Positions 12,490 to 24,161 of a stretch of DNA of 64,000 nt are shown here, one piece after another (position 1 is the stretch's first letter; each line of letters starts with the position of its first letter). The position numbers and the translations under genes are program-made. The notes under the pieces were generated by a model. That model saw nothing but the letters and a program-made list of their open reading frames with translations. It searched no databases and was not told the origin of the DNA. Origin of the DNA: Laguncularia racemosa (lineage: Eukaryota; Streptophyta; Magnoliopsida; Myrtales; Combretaceae). Location: positions 1,736,001-1,800,000 of the forward strand of contig JBBMOL010000138.1 of assembly GCA_037954665.1 (NCBI GenBank), in the 5' to 3' direction.

Positions 12490-13097
12490 GGACATTTGGG
12501 TTAGGGTATATCCCTACTTCGGAAGAAAAAATTCAAGCAATATACACTAAGGGCAAGAGGGGAGGGAGACTATATGATACTCTGATGGATTTTTCACCCC
12601 TTCGTTATAATTTTTCTCAACTAGTTAGAACTTAAGATTCGAGAGCAATCCAAGCCAACTTTAACAGCGATGACTTATCAACAGAGACTTCAGCTCCTCA
12701 CGTCTCTAGCCCATCTCCAGCTTTTAATAATTGGTTTTCCTATCCTTTTAATAGTACTAGATCTGCTTTAGAATAGGGAGTAACAATAATTAATATTTTT
12801 TTATGTTTACAACCATCATTGTTAAAAAATAAATAGAACTCTTTGACAAGTCGAGTAATAAAATTACAAGTTATTTCAATCATGCTTCCTTCCTTTACTT
12901 ATGCACTTTCGCTTCATTTCCACATACTTAATATTCTTGATGAATGCTAGAGATATCTTGTGTATGTAAATAATGAAAATATTGATATCACTTCCAACAC
13001 TATTGAGTCAACCGCTAGAAATGATATTAATGACCACGAAACAGTATAAGAGAGTAGGCAAAAATATAAATAAGGTAGAATTTCGATTGATGAACCA

Positions 13098-14575
13098 ATG
13101 GGGATAGCCAATCTAGGAACTGAAGAAGATCCCAAAAACCTTAAGATTGGAGGTAATCTGAGTAATAAGCAAAAGTGCGAGATAACCAAGCTACTGGCTA
13201 AATATGCAGATGTGTTTGCCCAGTCGTATGGAGACATATCAAGACTTGACCAATCAATAGTGGTTCACAAGCTACCTACAAGAGAAGATGTTAAACCTAA
13301 AAAACAAAAGTTTAGAAGATTTAAGCCTAACATCTTACTAAAGGCCAAAGACGAGGTTAAGAAGCTACTAGAAGTTAGGTTTATTGAAGTATCAAGCTAT
13401 CCAAAATGGGTAGCGAACATAGTCCCTATTTTGAAGAAAAATGGAAAGGTACGGGTATGCATGGATTTTTGAGACTTGAATCAAGCTACACCTAAAGACA
13501 ACTTCCTTCTACCCCACGTAGATGTCTTGGTAGACAATATAGTGGGAAGTCATCTCTTCTCATTCATGGACGACTTCTCGGGATATAATCAGATAAAAAT
13601 GGCGAAAGAAGATAAGACCAAGACAACTTTTACCACGACTTGGGGTATCTTCTATTATAAAGTCATGCCTTTGGGTTTAAAGAATGTTAGAGCAACATAC
13701 TAGAGAGCAACGATCGCAATACTTCATGACATGATGAATCGAGAAGTCAAAGTATATGTTGACGACATGATAGCTAAATCCAAAGAAGGGGAAAACCATG
13801 AGGTTATCTTAAGAAAACTATTCGAGCGATTAAGAAAGTTTCAGCTAAAGTGAAATATAGAAAAATGCATTTTCGGGGCCACATCTAGTAAGTTGTTGGG
13901 GTTTATTGTAAGTCGAGAAAGCATTTAAATTGACCATGATAAAGTAAAAGACATACTAGAAATACCTTCCCCGCGTACCACCAAAGAGGTAAGAGGCTTA
14001 TTAGGAAGATTAAATTACATAACTCAATTCATCTCACAACTCACGGATAAATGCTGCCTACTATTTCAACTCCTAAAAAAGAATGCCATTGTGGAATGGA
14101 ATGACGAATGTGAAGAGGCGTTTAAGAAGATCAAGGAATATCTTATGAACCCTCAAGTTTTGGTAGCCCCAAAACTGGGAAGGCCTTTATTCTTATACCT
14201 CACAATACTTCCCGAATCGATATGGTGTACACTGGGGCAAAAAGATGAAAGAGGAAGGGAACGAGACATATACTACTTGAGTAAGAAATTCACAAAAGGA
14301 GAACAAAGTTACTCTAAGATAGAAAGAACCCGCTGCGCATTGGTCTAGGTCATGCATCGACTAAGATAGTATACTTTCTATTATCACATCAAACTATTAA
14401 CGAAACATGATCTCTTGAAATACTCAGTGGAGAAACTTGTTTTGTTGGGAAGGATTTCCAAATGGTAGATGCTCCTATTAGAATTTGACGTTACATACAT
14501 AACTCAAAATTCAATGAAGGGGCAGACATTAGCAAATCAGTTGGCGAAGTACCCAATCGAAGGAGATTCCTAAGA
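13098..14575 (+). pseudogene. E1 reverse transcriptase and first RNase H
   Basis: One frame broken by single stops. It shows RT fingers and palm (RFIEVSSYPKWVANIVP, VRVCMDF then a TGA where Arg is usual, LPHVDVLVDN, FSFMDDFSGYNQIKMA, and VYVDDMIAKS with the YVDD catalytic pair near 13752), then the connection and RNase H (EEAFKKIKEYLMNPQVL, FTKGEQSYSKIERTRCAL). Stops lie at 13470, 13701, 13851 and 14346. Several are explained by one C-to-T or G-to-A change, as expected of methylated, decaying retroelement DNA. It would copy element RNA into DNA if intact. Confidence 0.85.
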
Positions 14576-14607
14576 ATCACAAACCCAGTTCCCAAATGAA
14601 AATATAC

Positions 14608-15131
14608 TAATGATAGAGGGTGAATCAGAAGAAGAATCCAAGATTGAAAAGGATCCCAAATGGAAGATGTATTTTGATAGAGCCACCAATGTGTTTGGAT
14701 GTGGAATTAAGGCAATGTTGGTATCACCCAAAAGGAATGTAGTTCCTCGCAGCAACAAGACTCACATTCCCATATACTAATAATATTGCGGAGTATAAAG
14801 CATTAAAATGGCTAGCTATATGGAAATCCATGAGTTAAACGTATATGGAGACTCTTTGCTTATCATATTACAAACACGAGGAGAATACAAAACTAAAGAC
14901 CCTAAATTAGTGTCATACCACCAACACCTGATAGAATTAATCAAAGAATTCGAGGTGGTCACCTTCATATACATCCCAAGAACTCAAAATCAATTCATAG
15001 ATGCCATCACCACATTAGCATCTATGATTCAAGTAATAGGAGGGACAGAAGTTCAACCTTTGAAGATAGAAATTGAAGGCAGGCCCGCTTATTGTCTGAT
15101 AATTGAAGAAACACAAGATGACAAGCCTTGA
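14608..15131 (+). pseudogene. E1 second (archaeal-type) RNase H
   Basis: After RNase H and before integrase comes a second RNase H-like domain: WKMYFDRATNVFGCGIKAM, a broken stretch near 14770, then ELNVYGDSLLIILQTRGEY, then PRTQNQFIDAITTLASM. The pattern GDSxLxIxQxxGE and the final NxxxDAxxTLASM are the signature of the extra RNase H in the Tat lineage, and it decides the lineage call. The acidic residue usually found in the first block (YFDG) is followed by Arg here, and a small deletion near 14790 shifts the frame. Confidence 0.8.
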
Positions 15132-16376
15132 TACCATGATATCAAAACATTCCTCCAAAGAAGGTAGATATCCTGAAATGGCCAACAAAAATGACCAAAA
15201 AATACTTAGATGGTTAGTAAGCCATTTCCTATTAAGTAAGTCTATACTTTATAGAAGGTCATTCGACACCATGTTGCTGAGATGTGTAGAAAAAGAAGAG
15301 GTAGATAAGTTAATGAAAGAAATACATAAGGGGGTATGTGGCCCCCATATGAATGGACACATGCTCACTCAGAAGATTATGAGGATGGGCTACTATTAGT
15401 TGACAATGGAGTCAGACTGCATTAAATATGTTAAGCACTGCCACTTGTGCCAAGTTACGCCAACAAGGTAAATGTTTCGCCTAAAGAGCTCCATTCACTT
15501 TTCGCGCCATAACCTTTCTCTATGTAGGGAATTGACATTATCGGACCAATCACCTTAAAGGCGTCTAATGGTCATAGGTTTATACTAGTAGCCATTGATT
15601 ATTTCACCAAGTGGGTTAAAGCCTCATCATATGCCAGCGTCACTAAAGCAATGCTAGTCCAGTTCATGAAGAAAGACATAATAGCTCGGTATAGAGTTCC
15701 TGAATCGATCATCACTGATAATGGCACCAATCTCAACAACAAATTGATAATGGAATTATGTCAATGATTTAAGATAAATCATAGAAACTCAACTCCATAC
15801 CGACCTCAAATGAACGAGGTAGTGGAAGTAGCTAACAAGAACATTAAGAGAATTGTTGAGAAAATGACCATCACCTACAAAGATTGGCATGACATGCTAC
15901 CCTTTACACTCATGGCCTACAGAACCTTCATTCGAACATCTACTGGAGTTACTCCCTACTCCCTAGTGTATGGTGTTAAGGCAGTATTACTAGTCGAGGT
16001 TGAGATCCTATCCTTTAAGGTTTTATCGGAGACACAACTAGATAAATTTGATTGGGTGAAGAAAAGGATCGATTAATTAAACTTAATTGACGAAAGAAAA
16101 CTCATGGCTTTATGCCATAGCCAATGCTACCAATAAAGGATGGCCTGAGCATTTAACAAAAAAGTGCAGCCGCAGTATTTTGAGGAAGGTGACTTGGTAT
16201 TAAGGAAGATTCTACCTAACGTACTAGATCCAAGAGGCAAATTCACTCTAAATTATGAGGGTCCATATGTTGAGAAAAAGGTATTATTAGGTAGGGCGTT
16301 AATATTAGCTCAAATGGACGGTCCAGATTGGAAGGACCCCATAAATGCAAATGTGGTTAAGATGTACTATTCCTAA
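15132..16376 (+). pseudogene. E1 integrase
   Basis: It starts with the N-terminal zinc-binding region (GPHMNGHMLTQKIMRMGYY, and a CHLC pair near 15440). The core follows with the DDE residues in LVAIDYFTKW, IITDNGT and, after a stop near 15766, EVVEVANKNI. Then come LPFTLMAYRT, TGVTPYSLVYG and the C-terminal part FEEGDLVLRKILP to NVVKMYYS, stop at 16374-16376. The last blocks match the usual Tat integrase end. There is no chromodomain, as expected for Tat. Frameshifts near 15400-15530 and 16080-16160 break it. Confidence 0.85.
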
Positions 16377-17548
16377 ACAAAAATAATGAAAATTCTACCG
16401 AAAGTTCATGAATGCTAGCAATCGTTACAACTTTGTAGTTTAGTTTTCATCTTTCTACAAGCAAAGTTAATATCCCTTGGTGGTCATCGAATGTTGGAGC
16501 AGCCTTAACCAATCGCCACATCAATAAATTCTTACATCACTCCCCTATCTTATCCACACTTTACCTCATATATAAGAGAAAAATGATTAATAAACAATGA
16601 TGAAATTGTAAAACTCATTAAATATTGTGTTATGATCTTACCCTTCTCGAATAGCAAGTTTAGTGTTCTTTCAAGATAAAACCAAAATCACAGGAGCTAA
16701 ACTCGTAGAAAAACGAAAAAATTCAGAAGAATGCTTATATTAAAATTTTCTACTCAAGTCAAGAGAGAGGCAAATGGGTGAAGATTAGACTATCATGAGG
16801 GTATTGGTTGTTTGGTTGTTATCAATGGTGACCAGGTAGGCATCTATGTGTTAAAATAAATTAAAATTGAAATAATAATGATAATAATAAAAGAGAGTGG
16901 TCATTCTTCATCTTATAAAACTGTTCCATCAGGCTCATAATGATGAGTCACTTCCTTTTTAACATTTCTAGTATAGTAAGACACTTCCTGTTATTGATTA
17001 GTTAGCTCATAAGAGTACTTTTCTAGATAATCTCTTTTAAGGTTGCCAACATAGTAAGATGCTTTCTATTATCAATTAGTTAGCTCATAAGAGCACTTTT
17101 CTAGATAATTTTTTTTTAGGTTGCTAGTCTAGTAACATGCTTCCTATCATCGATTAGTCAGCTCATAAGAGCACTCTTCAAGATAATCTCTTTTTAAGGT
17201 TGCTAGTTTGGTAAGATTCTTCCTATTATTAGTTAGTCAGCTCATAAGAGCACTTTTCTAGATAATGTTTACTTAAAGATTGCTAGTCTAATGAGATGCT
17301 TCTTGTTTAAGACCACTCCCCAAGGAATATTAGTCTCCATAAAGCAATTGTCTTATTTTGCAACATAAGATTGCTAGCCCGCGGAGCACTTTCCTCACTC
17401 GATTCTTTAGTCAGATAACTCCCTAGTGGATCTAAGGTTGGATAGCCAAGTGAATATAGTGTTATCCATCCTTTCTCCTCGGCAAAAGTAGTGTCGTTTT
17501 TGTCTTTGTAGCCAATTTTTCCCAAACTTTACTACAACAAGGGATAGT
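16377..17548 (+). repeat. E1 3' UTR with about 78-bp tandem repeats
   Basis: Non-coding sequence between integrase and 3' LTR. From about 16925 to 17310 a 78-79-bp unit repeats about four to five times; its marker, (C/T)AGCTCATAAGAGCAC, recurs at 17003, 17081, 17159 and 17238. The units have diverged by substitutions and small indels. Tandem repeats in this position are known for Tat elements. A short purine-rich run (17531-17548) before the 3' LTR is the likely polypurine tract. Confidence 0.75.
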
Positions 17549-19339
17549 TATAAACACTCCATTTTTGCCCCCTATATAGATTTTTTAAATAAATAAATAA
17601 ATATGATAAAAAATAATAAAAGGGCCTAATTTATAAGATATTAAAAATTAAATAAATAATAATAATAACAAGTAACAAAATAATAATAATAATAATCCAG
17701 CCACGTGATGATCTTCTCTAACCAATTGATGGTCACGAAACATAAGGGAGAAGAAGCCGAAGCAAATCCGACATGCTGGAATTGATTTTTTTTTAACACC
17801 CTTTTGGATTACTATCAATTTATAACAGAAACAAACTTGATAATTCATAAAAAAAACACACCTAATCTAATGGATTAGCATTAAATTTCCAAGATTAAGC
17901 CGAATCTAAAACGGAAAAATAGATCTTAACTGCATGACTAATCCAGACTTATCAAGACGAAATGTAAGAGCCTATAAATAGAGCTTCACTTCGTGAACAC
18001 AAGAGAGCTAAGAATCACCAAAAAACACGCACTAGTAAGCCTTGGCCGGAACTTTCTCTCTCTAGAAACTCCATAGCCATCCTCTACATTCTCTCTAGGA
18101 TTAGGAGCTTTATATACAAAATCGAACCACGAATTAAGTGTTGACAACTTCCTAAAGGTTCCTAGTATTAGAAAAAGGTTTTCTTTTGCATCAATTCGGT
18201 CAAGAAAAGGAGGGTTTTCAAAACCCACCATTGGCCGTCGTCAACATGTTGAGCCGCCATGCTCCAAGCCACCTAAGCTTGAATTGACATCACGATCGAG
18301 TCCTTCATCTTGGCAAAGCCATGGCCGACATTTCCCCATGCTTCAACAACCACCGGAGATAGCCGTCGATGAGGGTTCCAGCCGCTGCCTACGCACGTGA
18401 ATCCGATCCGCGAACCGAACCGCGAATTGACCCGTGTCCAGGTAAGTGATGTCTTTATCATTATTATATTATTATATTAATTAATATGTTTGATTTTGCC
18501 TCTTATGGTAATTAGAATTTAATCAAATTGATAGGACTAGTGAAGTTAGTTTTGAATTGATTTAATAACTTTAATTAATGATCTGAGCTTAATAAAGGCT
18601 AATAATAAAAAAAATGATAATAAGAAATGTTTTGTCACGTAGAAAATTTTCTTTCTTGAACTAAAAATTAAGTTGATGTTTTTTTTTTAGTTTTCTTTAA
18701 AAAATAACCTTGGTAAATAAAAATTAGATTTAGCATTTTTTTCTAATAATAAATAAAATATGGTAATAAACGTAAATTTGGTTGATCATTTTTTATTAAA
18801 AAAATTAAATAAAAACACTAAAGTTTTATAATCAACAAACTACGACTTGTTTAATCCCGAATAACAGGTACGTAGACATCTTTATGAGGCAACTTCAAAA
18901 AATAAAAAAAAAATATATTTTCAAATCGTTATTATTTTGTCCTTATTTTTTAATGTATTTTTTATGCTAAAAAGGATATCACAAAATAAAATATGGTTCA
19001 AAATTTAGAAGTTTAAGGTGGTAACTTTAGGGTTTTAATAAGTTAGCCTCCAAATTGAGAATCTCTGTTTTTTCTTTTCTTTCTTTTTTTTTTTTTTTAA
19101 AAAAAAAAGAGAAATGGTTTCGTTGACTAGTGTTTAAGTTAGGATTAATTTGCTCAATTAATCCTAAACTTAAAAATTTTTCCTAACTTCAATTGGGTGG
19201 TGACTCCAAATAGATAAAAAATAAAATAAAGTTTTTCTTTCTTAGTTTAAGTTGAGGGTTCGTATTAAATGGGCATAGGATTTAGTGTGAATCGAATTAG
19301 GAAAAATGAAAAGAAGAAAAATTAAAATTAGACTTGATA
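17549..19339 (+). repeat. E1 3' LTR
   Basis: It aligns with 4055-6237. It begins TATAAACACTCC (a G-to-A change in the second base relative to the 5' LTR) and ends GACTTGATA. It lacks about 290 bp near its start and has a single copy of the 115-bp unit. TATA box at 17973-17981, CAGGTAAGT at 18439-18447. The duplication GTTGT follows at 19340. Confidence 0.9.
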
Positions 19340-19344
19340 GTTGT

Positions 19345-19536
19345 CCTCACCAAGTTTTGTAGATGTACAATCAAAGCTTGCTGTATCTTCTTAGCTCGAG
19401 ATCTTGTTATAGGTCCTTGAGGCATGCTAATCGGACTCGAAATCTCTTGGCTTGCATCCTTGCCTCCTTGATCGTCATGACTTGACATCTCCTGAGCTTG
19501 GTACATTAGTCTCTCCATAACATTCCCCCTATCTTC
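19345..19536 (-). repeat. E2 polypurine tract and proximal 3' LTR
   Basis: On the minus strand a GA-rich tract (19536-19523, GAAGATAGGGGGAA) is followed by TGTTATGGAGAG at 19522. Its place relative to the coding motif NPFED is the same as in E3 (GAGGAAGGAGGGAA then TGATGGGG) and E4. So the E2 LTR begins at 19522, runs to 19345, is interrupted by E1 and resumes at 4049. Confidence 0.6.
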
Positions 19537-22139
19537 AAAAGGATTTGTCCTTGAATCAAAGGCATCACATACATTAAAAGGACTCAAATCAACAACATTG
19601 AATGTAGCACTAATGTTATACTCACCTGGCAAGTCCACTTTTTATGCATTGTCATTGATCTTCTCAAGGATCTGAAATGGACCATCTCCTCTTGGGTTTA
19701 GTTTAGACTTCCTTTGAAAATGTACCCACACTCATTCTCCTAGTTGAAACACCATAGGTCTTCTTCCCTTGTTCACATGAGCAGTTACCTTAGCATTTTG
19801 GCTTTCAATCTGCTCCTTCACCTGCTTGTGTAATTTCCTCACAAAATCTACTTTAGAACTAACATCGACACTCACAAAGTTGTTAGGTGGTAATGGCAAT
19901 AAGTCAATAGGAGTAAGTGGATTAAAACAATAAACAATTTCAAATGGAGAACAATGAGTAGTGCTATGAATAGCCCTAATATATGCAAACTCCACAAATA
20001 GTAAACAGTCCTCCCACATCCTAATGTTTTTCTCAATGATTGCCCTCAACAAAGTGATCAAAGTTCTATTAACCACCTCAGTTTGTAAGTGATGAGTGGT
20101 TAAAAACAATAGTTTTATTCCCAACTTTCCCCACAACACTCTCCAAAAGTGACTTGGAAATTTAACATCCCTATTACTAACAATGCTTTTAGGTATGCCA
20201 TGCAAATGCACAACCTCTTTGAAGAACAAATCAGCAATTAACTCAGCATCATCAATTTTATGACAAGGAATAAAATAAGTTATTTTACTGAACCGATCAA
20301 CCATAACAAAGATACTATCACCACCTAAAGTACATAAACAAATCAGTCTAAGGTTCATTAGGAACAGATAATGTTCACACATTTTATGCACATCATGTCT
20401 CATCCCAGTCCAATAGAAATGTTCACATAGCATACCATATGTCTTATTCACCCCAAAATGCCCCATTAAGCCCCCTTTATGTGCCTCCTTAACTAACAAT
20501 TCCCTCATGGAACTTTTAGGAATGCATAATCTATTCCTCTAAAACAGAAATCCACTAGACACATAGAAATCATTTAATCTAACCCCATTAGCACAAGCAG
20601 TATAAATTTCACAAAAATCAGCATTATTTGGATATAACTCTCTCACAAACTCAAAACTTAGCAATGAAGTACTAAGTGGGTTAAGTAAAGTGTACCTTCT
20701 TAACAAAGCATCAACAACCACATTTTCTTTACCTTGCTTATACTTGATCACATATGAGAATGTCTCAATGAATTCCACCCATTTGCCATGTCTTCATATT
20801 TAGCTTATCTTGACTTTTCAAATGTTTCAAGCTCTCATGGTTAGTGTGCACCACAAATTCCTTAGGCTAAAGATAATGTTGCCATGTCTGTAAAGCTTGC
20901 ACTAAGGCATACAGTTCCTTATTATATGTTGGATACTTCAAAGCTGCTCCACTCAACTTCTCACTGAAATACATTAGTGGCTTTTGATCTTGCATTAAAA
21001 CGGCTCCAATTCCTATGCCACTAGCATCATATTCAATTTTAAACGTTTTAGCAAAGTTAGGCAAATCCGGTAATGGTGCATTACACAATTTATCCTTAAG
21101 TTCATTGAAAGCATGTTCTTGTGCATCACCCCAAACAAATCTAACATTTTTTTAACTAATTCATTCAAAGGTGCAACTATGGTGCTAAAATCCTTAATGA
21201 ATCTTCTATAGAATCCAACAAGACCATGAAAACTCCTCACCTCACTCGCATTCTTAGGTCTAGGCCACTCCCTAATAGCCCTAACCTTCTCCTCATCAAC
21301 CTCCACTCCCTGACTAGATACCACAAAACCCAGAAAATTAACCTTATCCATGTAAAAACTACACTTCTTAAGATTAGCATACAACTTTTCCTCTCTAAGT
21401 TTTTCTAGTACCAGTCGCACATGCAAAATATAATAATCCAAACACTTTGAGTAGATTAGAATATCATCAAAATAAATTACTACAAATTTACCTAAGTACT
21501 CTCGTAGCACATGATTCATTAAATGCATAAAAGTGCTAAGTGCATTAGTAAGACCAAACAACATGACAAACCACTCATACAATCTATATTTAGCCTTAAT
21601 TGCAGTTTTCCACTCATCTCCAACTTTCATGTGGATTTGATAGTAACCAGATTTCAAATCAATCATAGTAAACAATTAAAAACCATATAATTCATCTAAC
21701 CTAGGAATAGGGTGATGATACTTTACAGTGATATTGTTAATGGCTCTCACACATTCTCCAAGTCCTATCCTTCTTTAGCATAAGTATTATAGGAACAGAA
21801 CAAGGACTGAGACTTTCCCTTACATAACCCTTAGCTAGTAATTCATCTACCTGTTTTTAGATCTCCCTCGCCTCGCTTGGGTTTGTTTGGTATGCTGGCC
21901 TATTGGGTACAGTAGCTCCAAGAATGAAGACTATTTGGTGTTCTATGTCTCTAATGGGTGGCAATCCGCTAGGCATCTCATATGGAAACAAGTCTTCAAA
22001 TTCCTGCAACAAATCAGATAACACACTATGCACATATGGGTTAGGGTCGTTAGTTGCCAAACAAACCCCTTTGTACAAAAATACAAATATAAGCCTATTG
22101 GAATTCAAAGCCTACTTAACCTTACTTGACCTAGCCATC
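19345..22139 (-). pseudogene. E2: CRM-like Ty3/gypsy pol, degenerate
   Basis: Read on the minus strand from 22139: a linker, then RT (DLKSGYYQIHMKVGDEW, FVMLFGLTNA, FVVIYFDDILIYS), RNase H (YDASGIGIGAVLMQ, YNKELYALVQALQTWQHYL, a TNHESL block at 20838-20855), integrase zinc region (AHKGGLMGHFGVNKT), core (FVMVDRFSKITYF, SIVSNRDVKF, EVVNRTLITLL) and the tail (ISATFNVVDLSPF, DSRTNPFED, PITRSRAKK). It is broken by frameshifts near 21150 and 20780 and a small deletion near 20350. Gag and protease are missing because the element stops at E5's LTR edge. The tail continues into its own 3' LTR, as in E3 and E4. Confidence 0.85.
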
Positions 22140-22578
22140 TGTAACGAGGAAGATTGGATAACAATTTGAATGCAAATTGATTAACCAAAATTCGGAGGAA
22201 AATGTTTACTATTTCATTTCAATGATAATGCCTCCTTTCTTACATGAACTATATATGTAATATTCGTTTTTTTTTTTTTTTTTTTTACAGATAAGGGTTG
22301 TTGAAAAATCTCTCACAACCCATGTGATTTGTTATGGTAATTTCTGGAACATGAGCTTCCTTCTATGGGCAGGCTTTAATTGATTGTGGATAGGCTAATA
22401 GAATGGGCTACTTCTTCCTCACAGGCCCGCAGAATTTGCCCATGAGCCTTGGCCCCCCATTACCCAATACACCCATTCCCCAACAAATCCTCTACTCGGC
22501 CTCGGTCCACTACTCGTGTACCGACCAAACAACAAACCTCTTTTTTAACCAACCACATGCGTGCCACTTAACCTAACA
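22140..22578 (-). repeat. E5 3' LTR
   Basis: On the minus strand it begins TGTTAGGTTAAGTGG at 22578, right after a purine tract (22596-22579), and ends CCTCGTTACA at 22140. At 439 bp it is short, as in Reina-type chromoviruses. A TATATATAG-like element lies near 22250, followed by an oligo-A tract (oligo-T on plus, near 22268). The pol stop codon (22597-22595) overlaps the start of the purine tract. Confidence 0.65.
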
Positions 22579-22668
22579 CTTCACTTCCTTTCCCTTAACT
22601 CTGACAATTATTCCTCTCAGCTACTTTCCCCTTTGTTTTCCACTCCCTCGACTTCACAGCCAGAAACC

Positions 22669-23418
22669 TGATGGGGATCAGCTAACATCAAGAGTTCAAG
22701 AGTCAAAATCCAATGACCCGTTACATGGTATTGGAGGTCCAATGACAAGAGCTAAAGCTAAGCGGATGAGAGAAGCTTTGCAAGGATTAGTGATGGAGCT
22801 GCAAGAGAAGGAACCGAGCTTTACCAAGGGAGAATCGACATTTATTCACATTATCCAAGCTTCCAAAGAGGATCCTGAGAGAACCAACCTTGAATGGAGG
22901 ACAGAGGCTGACACGGTTCCGGGCACGGCTTGAGACACGGCCTGAAGGTCTGTCACAGACTCTGACACGGTTCCGGGCACGGTTGGGGACACGGCTTGCA
23001 GAACTTTCACAGAAGCTTACACGGGTTAAGACACGGCTTGGGACACGGCCGTGTACTGCACTCGTCACACGTTCAGACGCGAATATTATTATTTATTTCC
23101 ACGTGTACGCTTAGATTTTTTTCCCCTTTTTAGGTATTTTACGGGGCCATATAAATACTTTTTTTTGTCAGACCAATGGACGGATAGTTGTTGAATACAC
23201 ATTTTGAGAGCTCTCTCTCTTTTGTTCTTTGCAAAAGAACTCCTTTTCGATTTCTTCGATCTAAATGCTCGGGGAAGTCATCTTGATAACTTAGGTTTCA
23301 ATCAGCAGGTGTGGTTGGGGTCTAGTTCCGTTCATCACTTGTTCAAGACGATACTTGGGAATCCGATTTCAATCACGATTGACGGGTTCTAGGTTTAATA
23401 TACCTAGGGTTCGCATCA
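22669..23418 (+). repeat. E3 5' LTR
   Basis: It starts TGATGGGGATCAGC and ends GGGTTCGCATCA, followed by TT and the primer site. It contains a run of ACACGG-type motifs (about 22910-23060) and a CATATAAATAC box near 23150. It is the same length as the 3' LTR. Confidence 0.95.
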
Positions 23419-23420
23419 TT

Positions 23421-23432
23421 TGGTATCAGAGC
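23421..23432 (+). other. E3 primer-binding site (tRNA-iMet)
   Basis: TGGTATCAGAGC two bases after the LTR is the classic complement to the initiator tRNA-Met 3' end. Confidence 0.92.
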
Positions 23433-24161
23433 CTCGGCTTCTTGATTCAAGTAATTCTATCCTTTTCGATTAATTATCGTTGTCTTCTTTAAAAAAAAAT
23501 AAATTTTGTTTTATTTGTGTAGGAATTCAAGTCGTTCGATTATTGTTATTTTGTTCGTATCTGTCCGGAAATTCGTCAATTGGATTTCTCTGCAAAAATT
23601 TCCATTAGTCAACGCAAAGAATCTAAATTCTCCTGTCTTATAAATTCATTAAGGAATTGCTATTGTTTTGTTGTTGTTTCTCGGGGGGGGGGGGGGGGGG
23701 AGGGGGAATTCTACGACCATTAAAGTCGTCGATTCCCTGAGCAAGGCAAATTCGTTGCCTTTTCCACTGCGGCCACTGCAAGTCGTAGACAAATTAGATT
23801 AGGTTCAAAAAAAAAAAAGAAAAAAGAAGAACATTTCAGTAATCTAGTATCTATATTTTTTCGTTCATTCGAATTGTATTCATTGTGTCCCTATTGGAGT
23901 CCTTGTCCGTGTTTCTCTTAATTGGCTGTTAAATTGGAACCGTTTGTTTAAAAAGTTTAGTTGCCTTAGTGGTTTATGTTAAAGAAATTTTGATTGAGTT
24001 CTGATCAAAGAGCCTATAAGAGCGTGTTGTGAGGATCATCTATTTATTGAACGAGACACGAGTGAATCTATATCTGTGAGTGTAAACAGGTGAGGGAGTG
24101 AATTGTGAGGTTTATATATATATATTTTTTGTGTTATTTCTAACCCTTTTGTTGCAGCAAT

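Larger units (their letters stand above)
4055..19339 (+). mobile_element. E1: Tat/Ogre-lineage Ty3/gypsy retrotransposon, degenerate
   Basis: A 15.3-kb element with LTRs of about 2.18 kb (5') and 1.79 kb (3'), a primer-binding site just after the 5' LTR, and the domain order ORF1, gag, PR, RT, RNase H, a second archaeal-type RNase H, integrase. The extra RNase H, the upstream ORF1 and the long LTRs are hallmarks of the Tat clade (Ogre/Retand). The 5-bp target-site duplication is GTCGT (4050-4054) and GTTGT (19340-19344), one mismatch. It lies inside the 3' LTR of E2: deleting E1 plus one duplication rejoins E2's coding tail in frame. It carries many stop codons, a hAT insertion in gag and a 3' UTR tandem repeat. 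The LTRs are clearly diverged, so it is not a recent insertion. Confidence 0.9.

Noticed and set aside
16925..17310. CRISPR-like direct repeats
   Set aside because: Units are contiguous diverged tandem repeats without unique spacers, in a plant retroelement 3' UTR.
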